Source: Moraxellaceae bacterium (GTDB lineage: Bacteria; Pseudomonadota; Gammaproteobacteria; Pseudomonadales; Ketobacteraceae). Taken from it: 6,680 bases of DNA. Where the stretch lies: the NCBI GenBank assembly GCA_002402125.1, contig NVVG01000035.1:1-6680 (forward strand), read 5' to 3'. Below, piece after piece: positions 1 through 5,332 of this stretch (its first letter is position 1; the number at the start of each line of letters is the position of its first letter). Below the pieces are notes generated by a model. It did no database searches and was not told the origin of the DNA. It was given only the letters and a program-made list of their open reading frames with translations. The translations under genes and the position numbers were made by a program.

Positions 1-1
1 C

Positions 2-178
2 AAGGTTTTTGGCGTTACCGATCACTTGATGGGTGTGTTGGACCCACCCCGCAGTGTCGACGAGGGTATTGATGCTGATGGATATGACTATAGCAAGGGT
101 CACGGTAAGGGACGGAATCACCCCGTTGCCAATCCTCAGTTTCGTTTTTATGTCCACAAAACCCTCCAGCGTCTATGA
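2..178 (+). CDS. C-terminal tail of an unrecognised protein (5' truncated by window edge)
   Basis: An open frame enters from the left edge (codons in phase with base 2) and ends at a TGA at 176-178, giving the last 58 residues of a protein. The tail is polar and rich in Gly, Asp and His (for example DADGYDYSKGHGKGRNHP) and ends in VHKTLQRL. It has no membrane segment. Its composition, with 53-57% GC-looking codons and no internal stop, contrasts sharply with the AT-rich DNA that follows, which supports real coding. I do not recognise the family from this fragment. A secreted or periplasmic enzyme tail is possible but is only a guess. No clear terminator follows the stop. Confidence 0.6.
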   Translation, partial: KVFGVTDHLMGVLDPPRSVDEGIDADGYDYSKGHGKGRNHPVANPQFRFYVHKTLQRL

Positions 179-1127
179 GCATATACTTATATGATTATTC
201 GTAAAATACCTATCGATCATATCGATTCTCTTGTTGTATAGAACCGACCCATCACTAAACAACTGTACCAAACGACTATTTGAAATAGTAAGATCAATAT
301 GTTATTAACATATAAAAAATCCTTCTGAATCAAGGGAAGGGATAAAGACGTTGAGAAAACGTCACCGTACACAACAATGCCTATTAACAATGAAACGAGA
401 GAAAGCCAGAGGTTACTCAACGTCAACGAAGGGGTATTATATTCCACTTTCCTGGGTAAGCAGGTGCGCTAGGTGCTATAGCCTGTGATTTTCTCTACAG
501 GAAATCTCATGGAGTTTAGAGACACATGATAGATCCCTGAATCAGGAAACCGTTCATAAATCCTGTTCGAAAGTATAAATACGGTATCGATTATCAATCC
601 CGAATCGAGATTTTGATATTCAATATTATCCATTCCGCACTACTCTAGCCAAAAAACTAAGCTTATATGAGAATAATTTGTTAACTGTTAAGAACAGATT
701 AATATTGATCGCCTATTCGATACCAACATTCATCTTAGATTGATCAATTAATTAATTATATTTTCTTAATGCCATCTTCATGGACGAATATTACTCTTTG
801 CCATGTAATTTGAAATACAAAAGTAAAAGGCATGGATATAGTAATAAGTGAATTAACACTTTCGTTAGCTATTTTTCGGGACTTTGGTTCTAAATCTCTA
901 AACTGGTTACTTTTCATCACCTTCTCTTAAAGATCGAAAATCTTAGAACTTCATCACAAATTAAATAATATTTTTCAGTTTCATCTACTTTATTATGGTA
1001 TCGCAACTAACAATTCTCGTAATGGTATAGTCGCTAATCCTTTTATCTAAAATGGATACCGACTTACTGCTTTACAGGCATTAAGATTGATCAGTTGCTT
1101 ATTTTTTGTCTCCGTCAGCTAAGGACC
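179..1127. other. Long AT-rich intergenic region, no convincing gene
   Basis: About 950 bases separate the first gene tail from the peptidase promoter. Hand counts of rows 661-720 and 721-780 gave about 28% and 23% GC, far below the neighbouring genes. All plus-strand frames are broken by frequent stops. The longest open frame is on the minus strand (217-447, GTG start, 76 hydrophobic residues) and is not credible as a gene. I see no tRNA, rRNA, CRISPR or transposase remnant. The region holds the small inverted repeats at 347-424 and 1104-1148 and one copy of an 11-base direct repeat at 1074-1084. Confidence 0.7.
347..424. repeat. Nested, mutually exclusive inverted repeats
   Basis: GACGTT at 347-352 pairs perfectly with AACGTC at 358-363 around a GAGAA loop. 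The same left arm, extended to GACGTTGAG (347-355), is also the exact reverse complement of CTCAACGTC at 416-424. The left arm can therefore form either a short local hairpin or a longer 9-bp stem, but not both. No U-tract follows either stem. Function is unknown, and chance occurrence in 1 kb of AT-rich DNA cannot be excluded. Confidence 0.35.
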
Positions 1128-1148
1128 TTCGGATTTTTTAAGACAAAA
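1104..1148. repeat. Inverted repeat overlapping the proposed peptidase promoter
   Basis: TTTTGTCT at 1104-1111 is the exact reverse complement of AGACAAAA at 1141-1148. Just inside, CCG (1112-1114) can pair with CGG (1130-1132) and is followed by a run of T at 1134-1139. It may be a weak plus-strand terminator isolating the peptidase gene from upstream transcription, or an operator, because the right arm ends only three bases before the TATAAT at 1152. The sequence does not decide between these. Confidence 0.3.
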
Positions 1149-1157
1149 GGTTATAAT
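1128..1157 (+). promoter_or_regulatory. Candidate sigma-70 promoter for the M14 peptidase
   Basis: A perfect -10 hexamer TATAAT lies at 1152-1157. The best -35 match is TTCGGA at 1128-1133 with an 18-base spacer, which is only three of six matches. Transcription would start near 1164 and leave a leader of roughly 65 bases before the ATG at 1229. The weak -35 box suggests low basal strength or help from an activator. Confidence 0.4.
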
Positions 1158-1213
1158 TTCTGCCATTAACGACTGATGGACAGGCATTAAAATATTTATC
1201 ATATAACAATTAT

Positions 1214-1220
1214 AAGGAAG
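1214..1220 (+). promoter_or_regulatory. Ribosome binding site of the M14 peptidase gene
   Basis: AAGGAAG lies eight bases before the ATG at 1229. It is a good Shine-Dalgarno match at normal spacing. It fixes the start, which also gives a clean signal peptide. Confidence 0.75.
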
Positions 1221-1228
1221 TACTAACT

Positions 1229-2821
1229 ATGAAAATCAGATATCCCTCTCTACTATCCGCACTAGCATTAACCGTTGCAGTAAATACACCGATAGCATAT
1301 GCCGACGACAATCTTATTGCTGCTGATATTGTTCCACAATTAGAAGATACACCTCTAGATTTATCACAACTGCATACCTATGACGAATTGGTAGACGAAT
1401 TGTACGAAATCGAAAGACAAAGCCTCGGCTTAATCAACGTTGGCCCACTTATTAAAAATGGCCATAATGGTGGTTTAATTAATATTGACCGTAAATATAG
1501 TCGAGCAGATCGTATAAAATATCGCATCAGGCCCCGCATTTCAAACCGCATAAAAGATCCCACAGAAAAACATATGGAGAGGCGTACAACACTGCGGCAA
1601 TCCGTGGTAAATACCGTACTAAACGATAGTGTACCAACGCAGGGTAACGTAGACCTAGACAAGGTCGGATACTCTAACTTTGGTAAGGCGCTAATGGCGG
1701 CAAGGTTTGGTCACGGCCCAACAAAAGTTGTGTATATCACTCAGCAACATGGAAACGAATTCATTGCCACTGAAGCGGCTTTTGATTTTCTTCGCGACTT
1801 GGCAGCACTTCCTCGTCACGAATTACGCAAGATGCGTAGAAAAATATCTCTACTGATGATTGTCCGTGCCAACCCCGATGGTGGTGAGCCCGATCCGGAA
1901 CGTTGTCAAGTCGGCACCCCTTTCTTACCAATAGGGGCAGATCCATATGAATGTGCATTCTACCGTTTCAATATTGATTCCACTGCTGGACTTGTTGACA
2001 CAGAAGACAGCTTCCGCGGAGCTGCTGGCTATGGGTATAACTTAAATCGTTATCATATCCCTATGTTAGACAGTCCTATACGCCCAGTAGAAAACCAAGC
2101 TATGGTTGCTGCGATGAAGGCATTTAAACCAAACTATATAATGGATCTGCACGGTGACGTTCCCAAAGTTACCTGCGAACAAGATACATCGTCAACAAGT
2201 GTGGTGGTCCCCGGTCTATTGTTTGATGTAGCCTGTGATTCTTCCGAAGGCACAACGCTGAATGATATTTCAATTAGAGACATGGCTGAGTTTCACGGCA
2301 ATACCGATGCCATAGCACAACATTGGAGCAGTGAGATAATCAACAACTTGTCACATTTAGACATGCAAGTTGGCCGTCATCGCCAATTCGGTGAAAGTGA
2401 AGAGATTATTAACACACCCGGTGGCTATTCTTTGATTGAATATAACGGCCAACCGGTACATACCATGCTATTAGAACAAAGAACCTTGGGACATACTGCA
2501 GATCCCATTGTTGTCGGTTTTGATTTCTCTACCCCAGAGCCATCTCCTAATGTCAACTTCGCGTTGAACACCGTATTAGGTCAATCAAATTTTGAAAGCG
2601 GCATAGAATACAATCGCGCAATCATGATGGAAGGCCTAAAAGTCATTGTGTCCCAAATTAATGAAGCCCCTACTGATGACGGTGGTTATTCTTTGGTGCC
2701 TACCGACAGCGGGTTCTTGTATCAATTTAGCCCACTAACACAATCAGTCCTCGGGCTTACCACTCCGGGTCCTTATCTGTACCCATTGTGTCTTTTTGAG
2801 GAATGTTTCTCTGAAGAATAG
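1229..2821 (+). CDS. Secreted M14-family zinc carboxypeptidase-like protein
   Basis: A 530-residue exported metallopeptidase. Residues 1-25 form a Sec signal peptide: basic start, hydrophobic core, and an A-Y-A cleavage site before Asp26. The M14 signature is complete in order: zinc ligands in HGNE (His174, Glu177), NPDG at 215-218, NLNR at 271-274 (equivalents of Asn144/Arg145 of carboxypeptidase A), the third ligand in DLHG (His308), and the catalytic glutamate in LLEQR (Glu416). Arg246 or Arg263 may serve as the Arg127 equivalent; Tyr400 or Tyr405 may replace Tyr248. Expected activity is zinc-dependent removal of C-terminal residues from peptides, in the periplasm or outside the cell. At 530 residues it is much longer than the roughly 300-residue M14 core. 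It has a very basic N-terminal stretch (about 88-123), perhaps a propeptide, and about 85 residues between His308 and the Glu416 region. Six cysteines in the mature part (226, 242, 316, 336, 521, 526) may form disulfides. The substrate cannot be told from the sequence. It is monocistronic and convergent with the hcp unit. Confidence 0.9.
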   Translation: MKIRYPSLLSALALTVAVNTPIAYADDNLIAADIVPQLEDTPLDLSQLHTYDELVDELYEIERQSLGLINVGPLIKNGHNGGLINIDRKYSRADRIKYRIRPRISNRIKDPTEKHMERRTTLRQSVVNTVLNDSVPTQGNVDLDKVGYSNFGKALMAARFGHGPTKVVYITQQHGNEFIATEAAFDFLRDLAALPRHELRKMRRKISLLMIVRANPDGGEPDPERCQVGTPFLPIGADPYECAFYRFNIDSTAGLVDTEDSFRGAAGYGYNLNRYHIPMLDSPIRPVENQAMVAAMKAFKPNYIMDLHGDVPKVTCEQDTSSTSVVVPGLLFDVACDSSEGTTLNDISIRDMAEFHGNTDAIAQHWSSEIINNLSHLDMQVGRHRQFGESEEIINTPGGYSLIEYNGQPVHTMLLEQRTLGHTADPIVVGFDFSTPEPSPNVNFALNTVLGQSNFESGIEYNRAIMMEGLKVIVSQINEAPTDDGGYSLVPTDSGFLYQFSPLTQSVLGLTTPGPYLYPLCLFEECFSEE

Positions 2822-2829
2822 AGCTATCC

Positions 2830-2858
2830 GCTGGCCACAATGTGATTTTGTGGCCAGC
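2830..2858. terminator. Perfect 11-bp hairpin between convergent genes, probable terminator
   Basis: GCTGGCCACAA (2830-2840) and TTGTGGCCAGC (2848-2858) pair perfectly around a 7-base loop, starting nine bases after the peptidase stop. The stem is GC-rich, but there is no clear U-tract on either strand. It may be a weak intrinsic terminator or a 3'-end stabiliser serving the peptidase. It may also serve the convergent hcp unit, whose last stop is at 2945. Confidence 0.6.
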
Positions 2859-2944
2859 TATTCCTGTAATCCTCCAAAAAACATAGAAGTCACAGGTAGA
2901 AAACTCTAGTACAATACGCACTATCAGCAACATGAGAAAGAGCC

Positions 2945-3577
2945 TTAGACCATTCCCACCCCATATCGTAAACGCTCAACGGGATCGAACAGGGAAAATT
3001 CCCATCGATCGTCACCACCATTGACAGACTTCGTTCGCTGCCCAAAAAAGATGCCGGCTGCTGCGCCTGCAGGGTAAAAGGGTTGTACGCCACGTTCTAG
3101 TGAAAGATCCCAAAGACCGTCGCCAGTGCCCGTCACATGATTCCTCGCGGCGCCTGCTAATGTTCTCTTCGCCAAATTGTTTTCAGCAGCGTCTGATGCA
3201 CTCGCATTTGAGTTGGAGTGAAACAACCAGATACCCCCACCAGGCCCAGTGGTCTTGTACACGTACATGTTGCAGCCAGACAATTGTGTCGTCCAGACGA
3301 TGTCGGCGCTATCATCAATTTTGAAAAAGGCGCAACCATTGTCTTCCCAAGGAAGAAAGCGAGCTGGCGATTTATTGCCATCACCAGAAACTGTTACTTC
3401 CAGAAAACTCCCAACCATGTCAACTTCAACAGGTTTACTAGTAACTCGGAAGATATTTCCCCCGAGACTTTCCTTCGGAATAGATCCTGATTGATGTGGA
3501 AAACGTATTAAACAGGACGGGCGTTTCGATCGGAACCATGCCGCAGGGTTGGTATTTAGTGCGTATTTATCGCTCAT
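2945..3577 (-). CDS. BLF1-like glutamine deamidase, putative T6SS effector
   Basis: A 210-residue protein with no signal peptide or membrane segment. The core motif is T-T-Q-L-S-G-C at 96-102, followed by His120. In Burkholderia lethal factor 1 (BLF1, 211 residues) the catalytic residues are Thr88, Cys94 of LSGC, and His106. Here Thr96 sits at the same -6 position from Cys102, and His120 follows at +18 instead of +12 because of a Gly-rich loop (TTGPGGG, 109-115). Other BLF1 landmarks also line up: LPW at 75-77 (BLF1 64-66), LWDLS at 155-159 (BLF1 LWNLS 149-153), and a G-I-x-x-G stretch near 175. BLF1 deamidates Gln339 of eIF4A and so blocks host translation; the same Cys/His deamidase chemistry is known in CNF1. 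The target here is inferred, not shown. The gene lies 47 bases behind hcp on the same strand, which points to T6SS delivery. No small immunity gene follows. GC over 3001-3480 is about 50% by hand count, above hcp (about 46%). The ATG at 3577 is preceded by AGAGAG at 7-base spacing. The alternative is another LSGC-type deamidase with a different target. Confidence 0.8.
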   Translation of the reverse strand: MSDKYALNTNPAAWFRSKRPSCLIRFPHQSGSIPKESLGGNIFRVTSKPVEVDMVGSFLEVTVSGDGNKSPARFLPWEDNGCAFFKIDDSADIVWTTQLSGCNMYVYKTTGPGGGIWLFHSNSNASASDAAENNLAKRTLAGAARNHVTGTGDGLWDLSLERGVQPFYPAGAAAGIFFGQRTKSVNGGDDRWEFSLFDPVERLRYGVGMV

Positions 3578-3584
3578 TTCTATT

Positions 3585-3590
3585 CTCTCT
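3585..3590 (-). promoter_or_regulatory. Probable ribosome binding site of the BLF1-like gene
   Basis: On the minus strand a purine-rich AGAGAG lies seven bases before the ATG at 3577. It matches Shine-Dalgarno only partly, so translation may be weaker than that of hcp, as would suit a cargo protein made in fewer copies than its carrier. No promoter or terminator hairpin is visible in the 47-base gap to hcp, which supports co-transcription. Confidence 0.45.
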
Positions 3591-3624
3591 ATCTCGTTGT
3601 TTAGTTTTTTTGATAAGGAACAAA

Positions 3625-4107
3625 TTACGCTTTCTTGGCTTGCGCTATGTCATAACCAAATCGACCCTTCCCACTACGGGCATTCGTTTCACCAGCTTCA
3701 GTAAAGGCAGCTTCAAATTGCGAGAAGCTTAGTGAAAGTGTTTCGCCAGGCTCACCATCACTGGAGGCACCAATAGAGTAACTACTGATCAATGTGTCTT
3801 CTAATGTGTAGGTCAAAAATTCCTCTAGTTGATCACCACCCGTTGTCACAAAGTGGATAAGTACTTTTTTACCTTTAGTTCCGATAGTAGACTCTTGGAT
3901 CAACAATGGTGAAGATTTATCAACCACTTTGGTGACGGTCACTTCGCTAATGCTTGGACGAGATGCTTCTCGGTTAGCCATGCGTCCGGTATTTTGAGAG
4001 ATTGCACGGCCAACACCCCAATTGAAACTGTTAACCTCGATCATTTTCTCAAATCCCTTTGCTGTAACGTTGCCTTCGATGCCTTCAATTTCTAGATAAA
4101 TAGCCAT
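3625..4107 (-). CDS. hcp: Hcp, type VI secretion system tube protein
   Basis: A 160-residue protein of the Hcp1 family (T6SS_HCP), full length for the family. The hallmarks are all present: the MAIYLEIEGI start, a Phe-Asn-Trp segment near 28-30, R-E-A-S-R-P-S-I-S-E-V-T-V-T-K at about 46-60, DKSSPLL at 63-69, KVLIHFVTTG at 81-90, and a late GETLSLSFSQFE segment at 121-132. Hcp forms hexameric rings that stack into the inner tube of the T6SS. The rings can also hold small effectors in the lumen and protect them until firing. There is no C-terminal toxin extension, so this is a plain Hcp. No other T6SS structural gene is in the window, so it is an orphan hcp that must use an apparatus encoded elsewhere. 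The ATG at 4107 follows AGGGA at 8-base spacing. The next gene in the unit is the BLF1-like protein, its likely cargo. Confidence 0.96.
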   Translation of the reverse strand: MAIYLEIEGIEGNVTAKGFEKMIEVNSFNWGVGRAISQNTGRMANREASRPSISEVTVTKVVDKSSPLLIQESTIGTKGKKVLIHFVTTGGDQLEEFLTYTLEDTLISSYSIGASSDGEPGETLSLSFSQFEAAFTEAGETNARSGKGRFGYDIAQAKKA

Positions 4108-4115
4108 GATATATT

Positions 4116-4120
4116 TCCCT
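4116..4120 (-). promoter_or_regulatory. Ribosome binding site of hcp
   Basis: AGGGA on the minus strand lies eight bases before the ATG at 4107, a good match at normal spacing. It supports the conserved MAIYLEIEG start. Confidence 0.7.
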
Positions 4121-4507
4121 GTTAAGTCTTAGTAAGTGATTGAAAAGGTTGCTTGAATTGGCACTACATCGTGCTCTAAAACAATGAAAGAAGTATTACA
4201 GAAGACACTTAGTTCTGGAAGGCATTGGCTTGTTAATATGTCACACTAAAAGCGGTAAAAATATAGAACCCGCCATTAACGGGACAGCTAGTGAGTATCT
4301 GACTAAAACGAAAAAACTAATTCCTAGTAGTTATTAGTTCCGTTATTTATACGATATAGCATCGTATGAGTGCTAAAAAAACTCTATTGGATTTGACAAT
4401 CACATAGGACAATCAGGTAGAACACTCACTTAGCGGTTACGAAAGGGCATTGATCGATTCAACCGAAGTAACCCCCAAGTAACACGCGAATTGAGTTATC
4501 TTGTACA
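4121..4507. other. AT-rich leader and promoter region of hcp, no gene
   Basis: There is no open frame of note on either strand. The hcp promoter should lie here, but no minus-strand -35/-10 pair is convincing. A TATAAA overlapping the inverted repeat at 4349-4367 lacks a -35, and a TGTAAT near 4195-4200 lacks one too. No sigma-54 GG-N10-GC element in the right orientation was found. The region therefore probably uses a regulated promoter that depends on an activator. A small CCCG/CGGG hairpin lies at 4269-4283. Confidence 0.5.
4349..4367. promoter_or_regulatory. Perfect 7-bp inverted repeat, possible operator upstream of hcp
   Basis: ATACGAT (4349-4355), five bases, then ATCGTAT (4361-4367), a 19-base dyad of the size bound by a dimeric helix-turn-helix protein. 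On the minus strand it overlaps a TATAAA. It lies about 240 bases upstream of hcp, which leaves its connection with that gene uncertain. Confidence 0.35.
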
Positions 4508-4546
4508 AAAATATAAAAAATGGCGCCCACTTTAAAAGTGAGCGCC
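4508..4546 (-). terminator. Strong intrinsic terminator, minus strand
   Basis: The arms GGCGCCCACTTT (4522-4533) and AAAGTGAGCGCC (4535-4546) pair with one mismatch. Read on the minus strand, the stem is followed directly by a T-rich run (complement of the A-rich 4508-4520). On the plus strand no T-run follows, so the direction is clear. It would end a transcript coming from the right. No minus-strand gene is visible upstream of it, so it either ends a non-coding RNA or shields hcp from read-through. Confidence 0.75.
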
Positions 4547-4966
4547 CTTACTAATCGATTGATTCAAGAACCACTCGCAGGATACAAAAAAACAATGCTA
4601 GGGCTGCTTATTCTATTTTCAAACTATCTATACAGCAACTGTATATAAAACGCTAAATTGCCATATTTATCATCGTCTAAAAAGTAGAGCATAGAATAGT
4701 ATCCCGAGTTAAAAAACCTGGGCACCTTTGATGTTGTTACGCTATCGCTTCATTTAAAGTGTGACCCAGCACTGATTTTCGATCGAAATAGAAAAAATTA
4801 AACCATGTTTTGAACCTTATCTCTTCCAAGCCCTACAGACAGAGGCACGTATAAATATAATACAAAGTGGCTGCCCTGGACTTTTCTGGGTACCTGCCCC
4901 CTTAATTCGTAGCATCTAGAGCAACCCGAGGAACCAGGGAAACCGGATCAAACTGAATAAGTTTAA
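4547..4966. other. Gene-free AT-rich stretch upstream of the DUF4266 gene
   Basis: I see no open frame longer than a few dozen codons on either strand and no recognisable RNA gene. It contains a perfect 17-base dyad at 4629-4645 (TATACAG, CAA, CTGTATA) and a GGGTACCTGCCCCC stretch at 4888-4901. The orphan terminator on its left edge makes an unannotated minus-strand small RNA the most interesting possibility, but no clear promoter for one was found. Confidence 0.55.
4629..4645. repeat. 17-base perfect dyad
   Basis: TATACAG (4629-4635) and CTGTATA (4639-4645) flank CAA. The half-sites are in the opposite order from a LexA box (CTGT-N8-ACAG), so it is not an SOS operator. It could form a 3-base-loop hairpin or bind a dimeric regulator. 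No gene start lies nearby, so its role is open. Confidence 0.3.
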
Positions 4967-4995
4967 TTGACAGAATCCCCAGAACGTCCTTTAAG
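4967..4995 (+). promoter_or_regulatory. Candidate sigma-70 promoter for the DUF4266-DUF3570 unit
   Basis: A perfect -35 TTGACA at 4967-4972, a 17-base spacer, and TTTAAG at 4990-4995 (four of six matches to TATAAT). Transcription from near 5002 would give a leader of about 97 bases containing the hairpin at 5014-5039. Confidence 0.5.
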
Positions 4996-5013
4996 AACCA
5001 TAGACACTGGGCA

Positions 5014-5039
5014 TTAGCAGGCTTATTCTCACCTGCTAA
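5014..5039 (+). promoter_or_regulatory. Hairpin in the leader of the DUF4266 gene
   Basis: TTAGCAGG (5014-5021) pairs perfectly with CCTGCTAA (5032-5039) around a 10-base loop. The DNA that follows is A-rich rather than T-rich, so this is not an intrinsic terminator on the plus strand. Lying at the 5' end of the predicted mRNA, it could stabilise the transcript or bind a regulator. Confidence 0.4.
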
Positions 5040-5098
5040 CAATAAAAACAACTTAAAATAACTAAAACAACCTAAGAAATCTGACGAGATACCGTCTT

Positions 5099-5332
5099 AT
5101 GCGCCACTTTTTAACATTCATTTTCAGCGTCACTACGCTATTTTTACTCAGTAACGTAAGTGGCTGCAGCTACAATAAAGTCGAAGTATGGCAACGTGGC
5201 GATCTAGCCAAATCAGTCATGTTGCGTGACGCAAGCAGCACACATGCAGCCCTGGAACAACATACCTATAGCGCCAAGGAAGCTACTGCAGGCGGCTATA
5301 CCACAGGGGCAGGCGGTTGTGGCTGCAACTAA
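5099..5332 (+). CDS. DUF4266 family small lipoprotein
   Basis: A 77-residue exported lipoprotein. Residues 1-22 are a hydrophobic signal peptide ending in a lipobox V-S-G-C, with Cys23 as the predicted lipidated residue. The mature part matches the DUF4266 pattern: a W-x-x-G-x-L-A-K segment at 31-38, a short linker with H-T-Y-S-A-K-E-A near 55-62, a Gly-rich tail, and the characteristic ending G-G-C-G-C-N with Cys74 and Cys76. The family has no established function. The paired C-terminal cysteines could bind a metal or form a disulfide, which is inference. These genes usually precede a DUF3570 gene, as here, and often sit with thioredoxin-like and ApbE flavin transferase genes; neither is present upstream. 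The ATG at 5099 has only a weak GACGAG 10 bases before it. Confidence 0.88.
   Translation: MRHFLTFIFSVTTLFLLSNVSGCSYNKVEVWQRGDLAKSVMLRDASSTHAALEQHTYSAKEATAGGYTTGAGGCGCN

Larger units (their letters stand above)
1074..1190. repeat. Pair of 11-base direct repeats around the peptidase promoter
   Basis: ACAGGCATTAA occurs at 1074-1084 and again at 1180-1190, a start-to-start distance of 106 bases. The two copies bracket the proposed promoter of the M14 peptidase gene. They could be binding sites for one regulator on each side of the promoter, but an 11-mer pair this close could also be accidental. No longer homology extends from either copy. Confidence 0.3.

Noticed and set aside
321..340. Terminator-like CCTTC/GAAGG hairpin followed by a T-run on the minus strand.
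   Set aside because: The stem is only five base pairs and there is no minus-strand gene to terminate.
217..447. Minus-strand open frame of 76 hydrophobic residues with a GTG start.
   Set aside because: Its hydrophobicity follows from AT-rich sequence, the Shine-Dalgarno-like AGGA is too close to the GTG, and I recognise no family. It is most likely chance.
478..489. 12-base match TAGCCTGTGATT shared with 2229-2240 inside the peptidase gene.
   Set aside because: About one such 12-mer pair is expected by chance in a window of this length, and the similarity does not extend.
1378..1958. Minus-strand open frames inside the M14 peptidase gene.
   Set aside because: They are antisense shadows of a gene whose catalytic motifs are all intact.
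2890..3732. Several short plus-strand and minus-strand frames overlapping the BLF1-like gene and the gap to hcp.
   Set aside because: They overlap a gene with recognised motifs, lack ribosome sites and have low-quality protein composition.
4155..4175. TGGCAC...TGC resembling a sigma-54 promoter near hcp.
   Set aside because: GG and GC are 11 rather than 10 bases apart, and it points away from hcp.
4629..4645. Possible LexA (SOS) box.
   Set aside because: The half-sites are reversed (ACAG then CTGT, three bases apart), unlike CTGT-N8-ACAG.
4882..4904. TTTTCTGGGTACCTGCCCCC stretch resembling sequence often seen near REP-associated (RAYT) transposase genes.
   Set aside because: It is a single short degenerate match with no hairpin partner copy and no transposase nearby, so it is not called as a mobile element.
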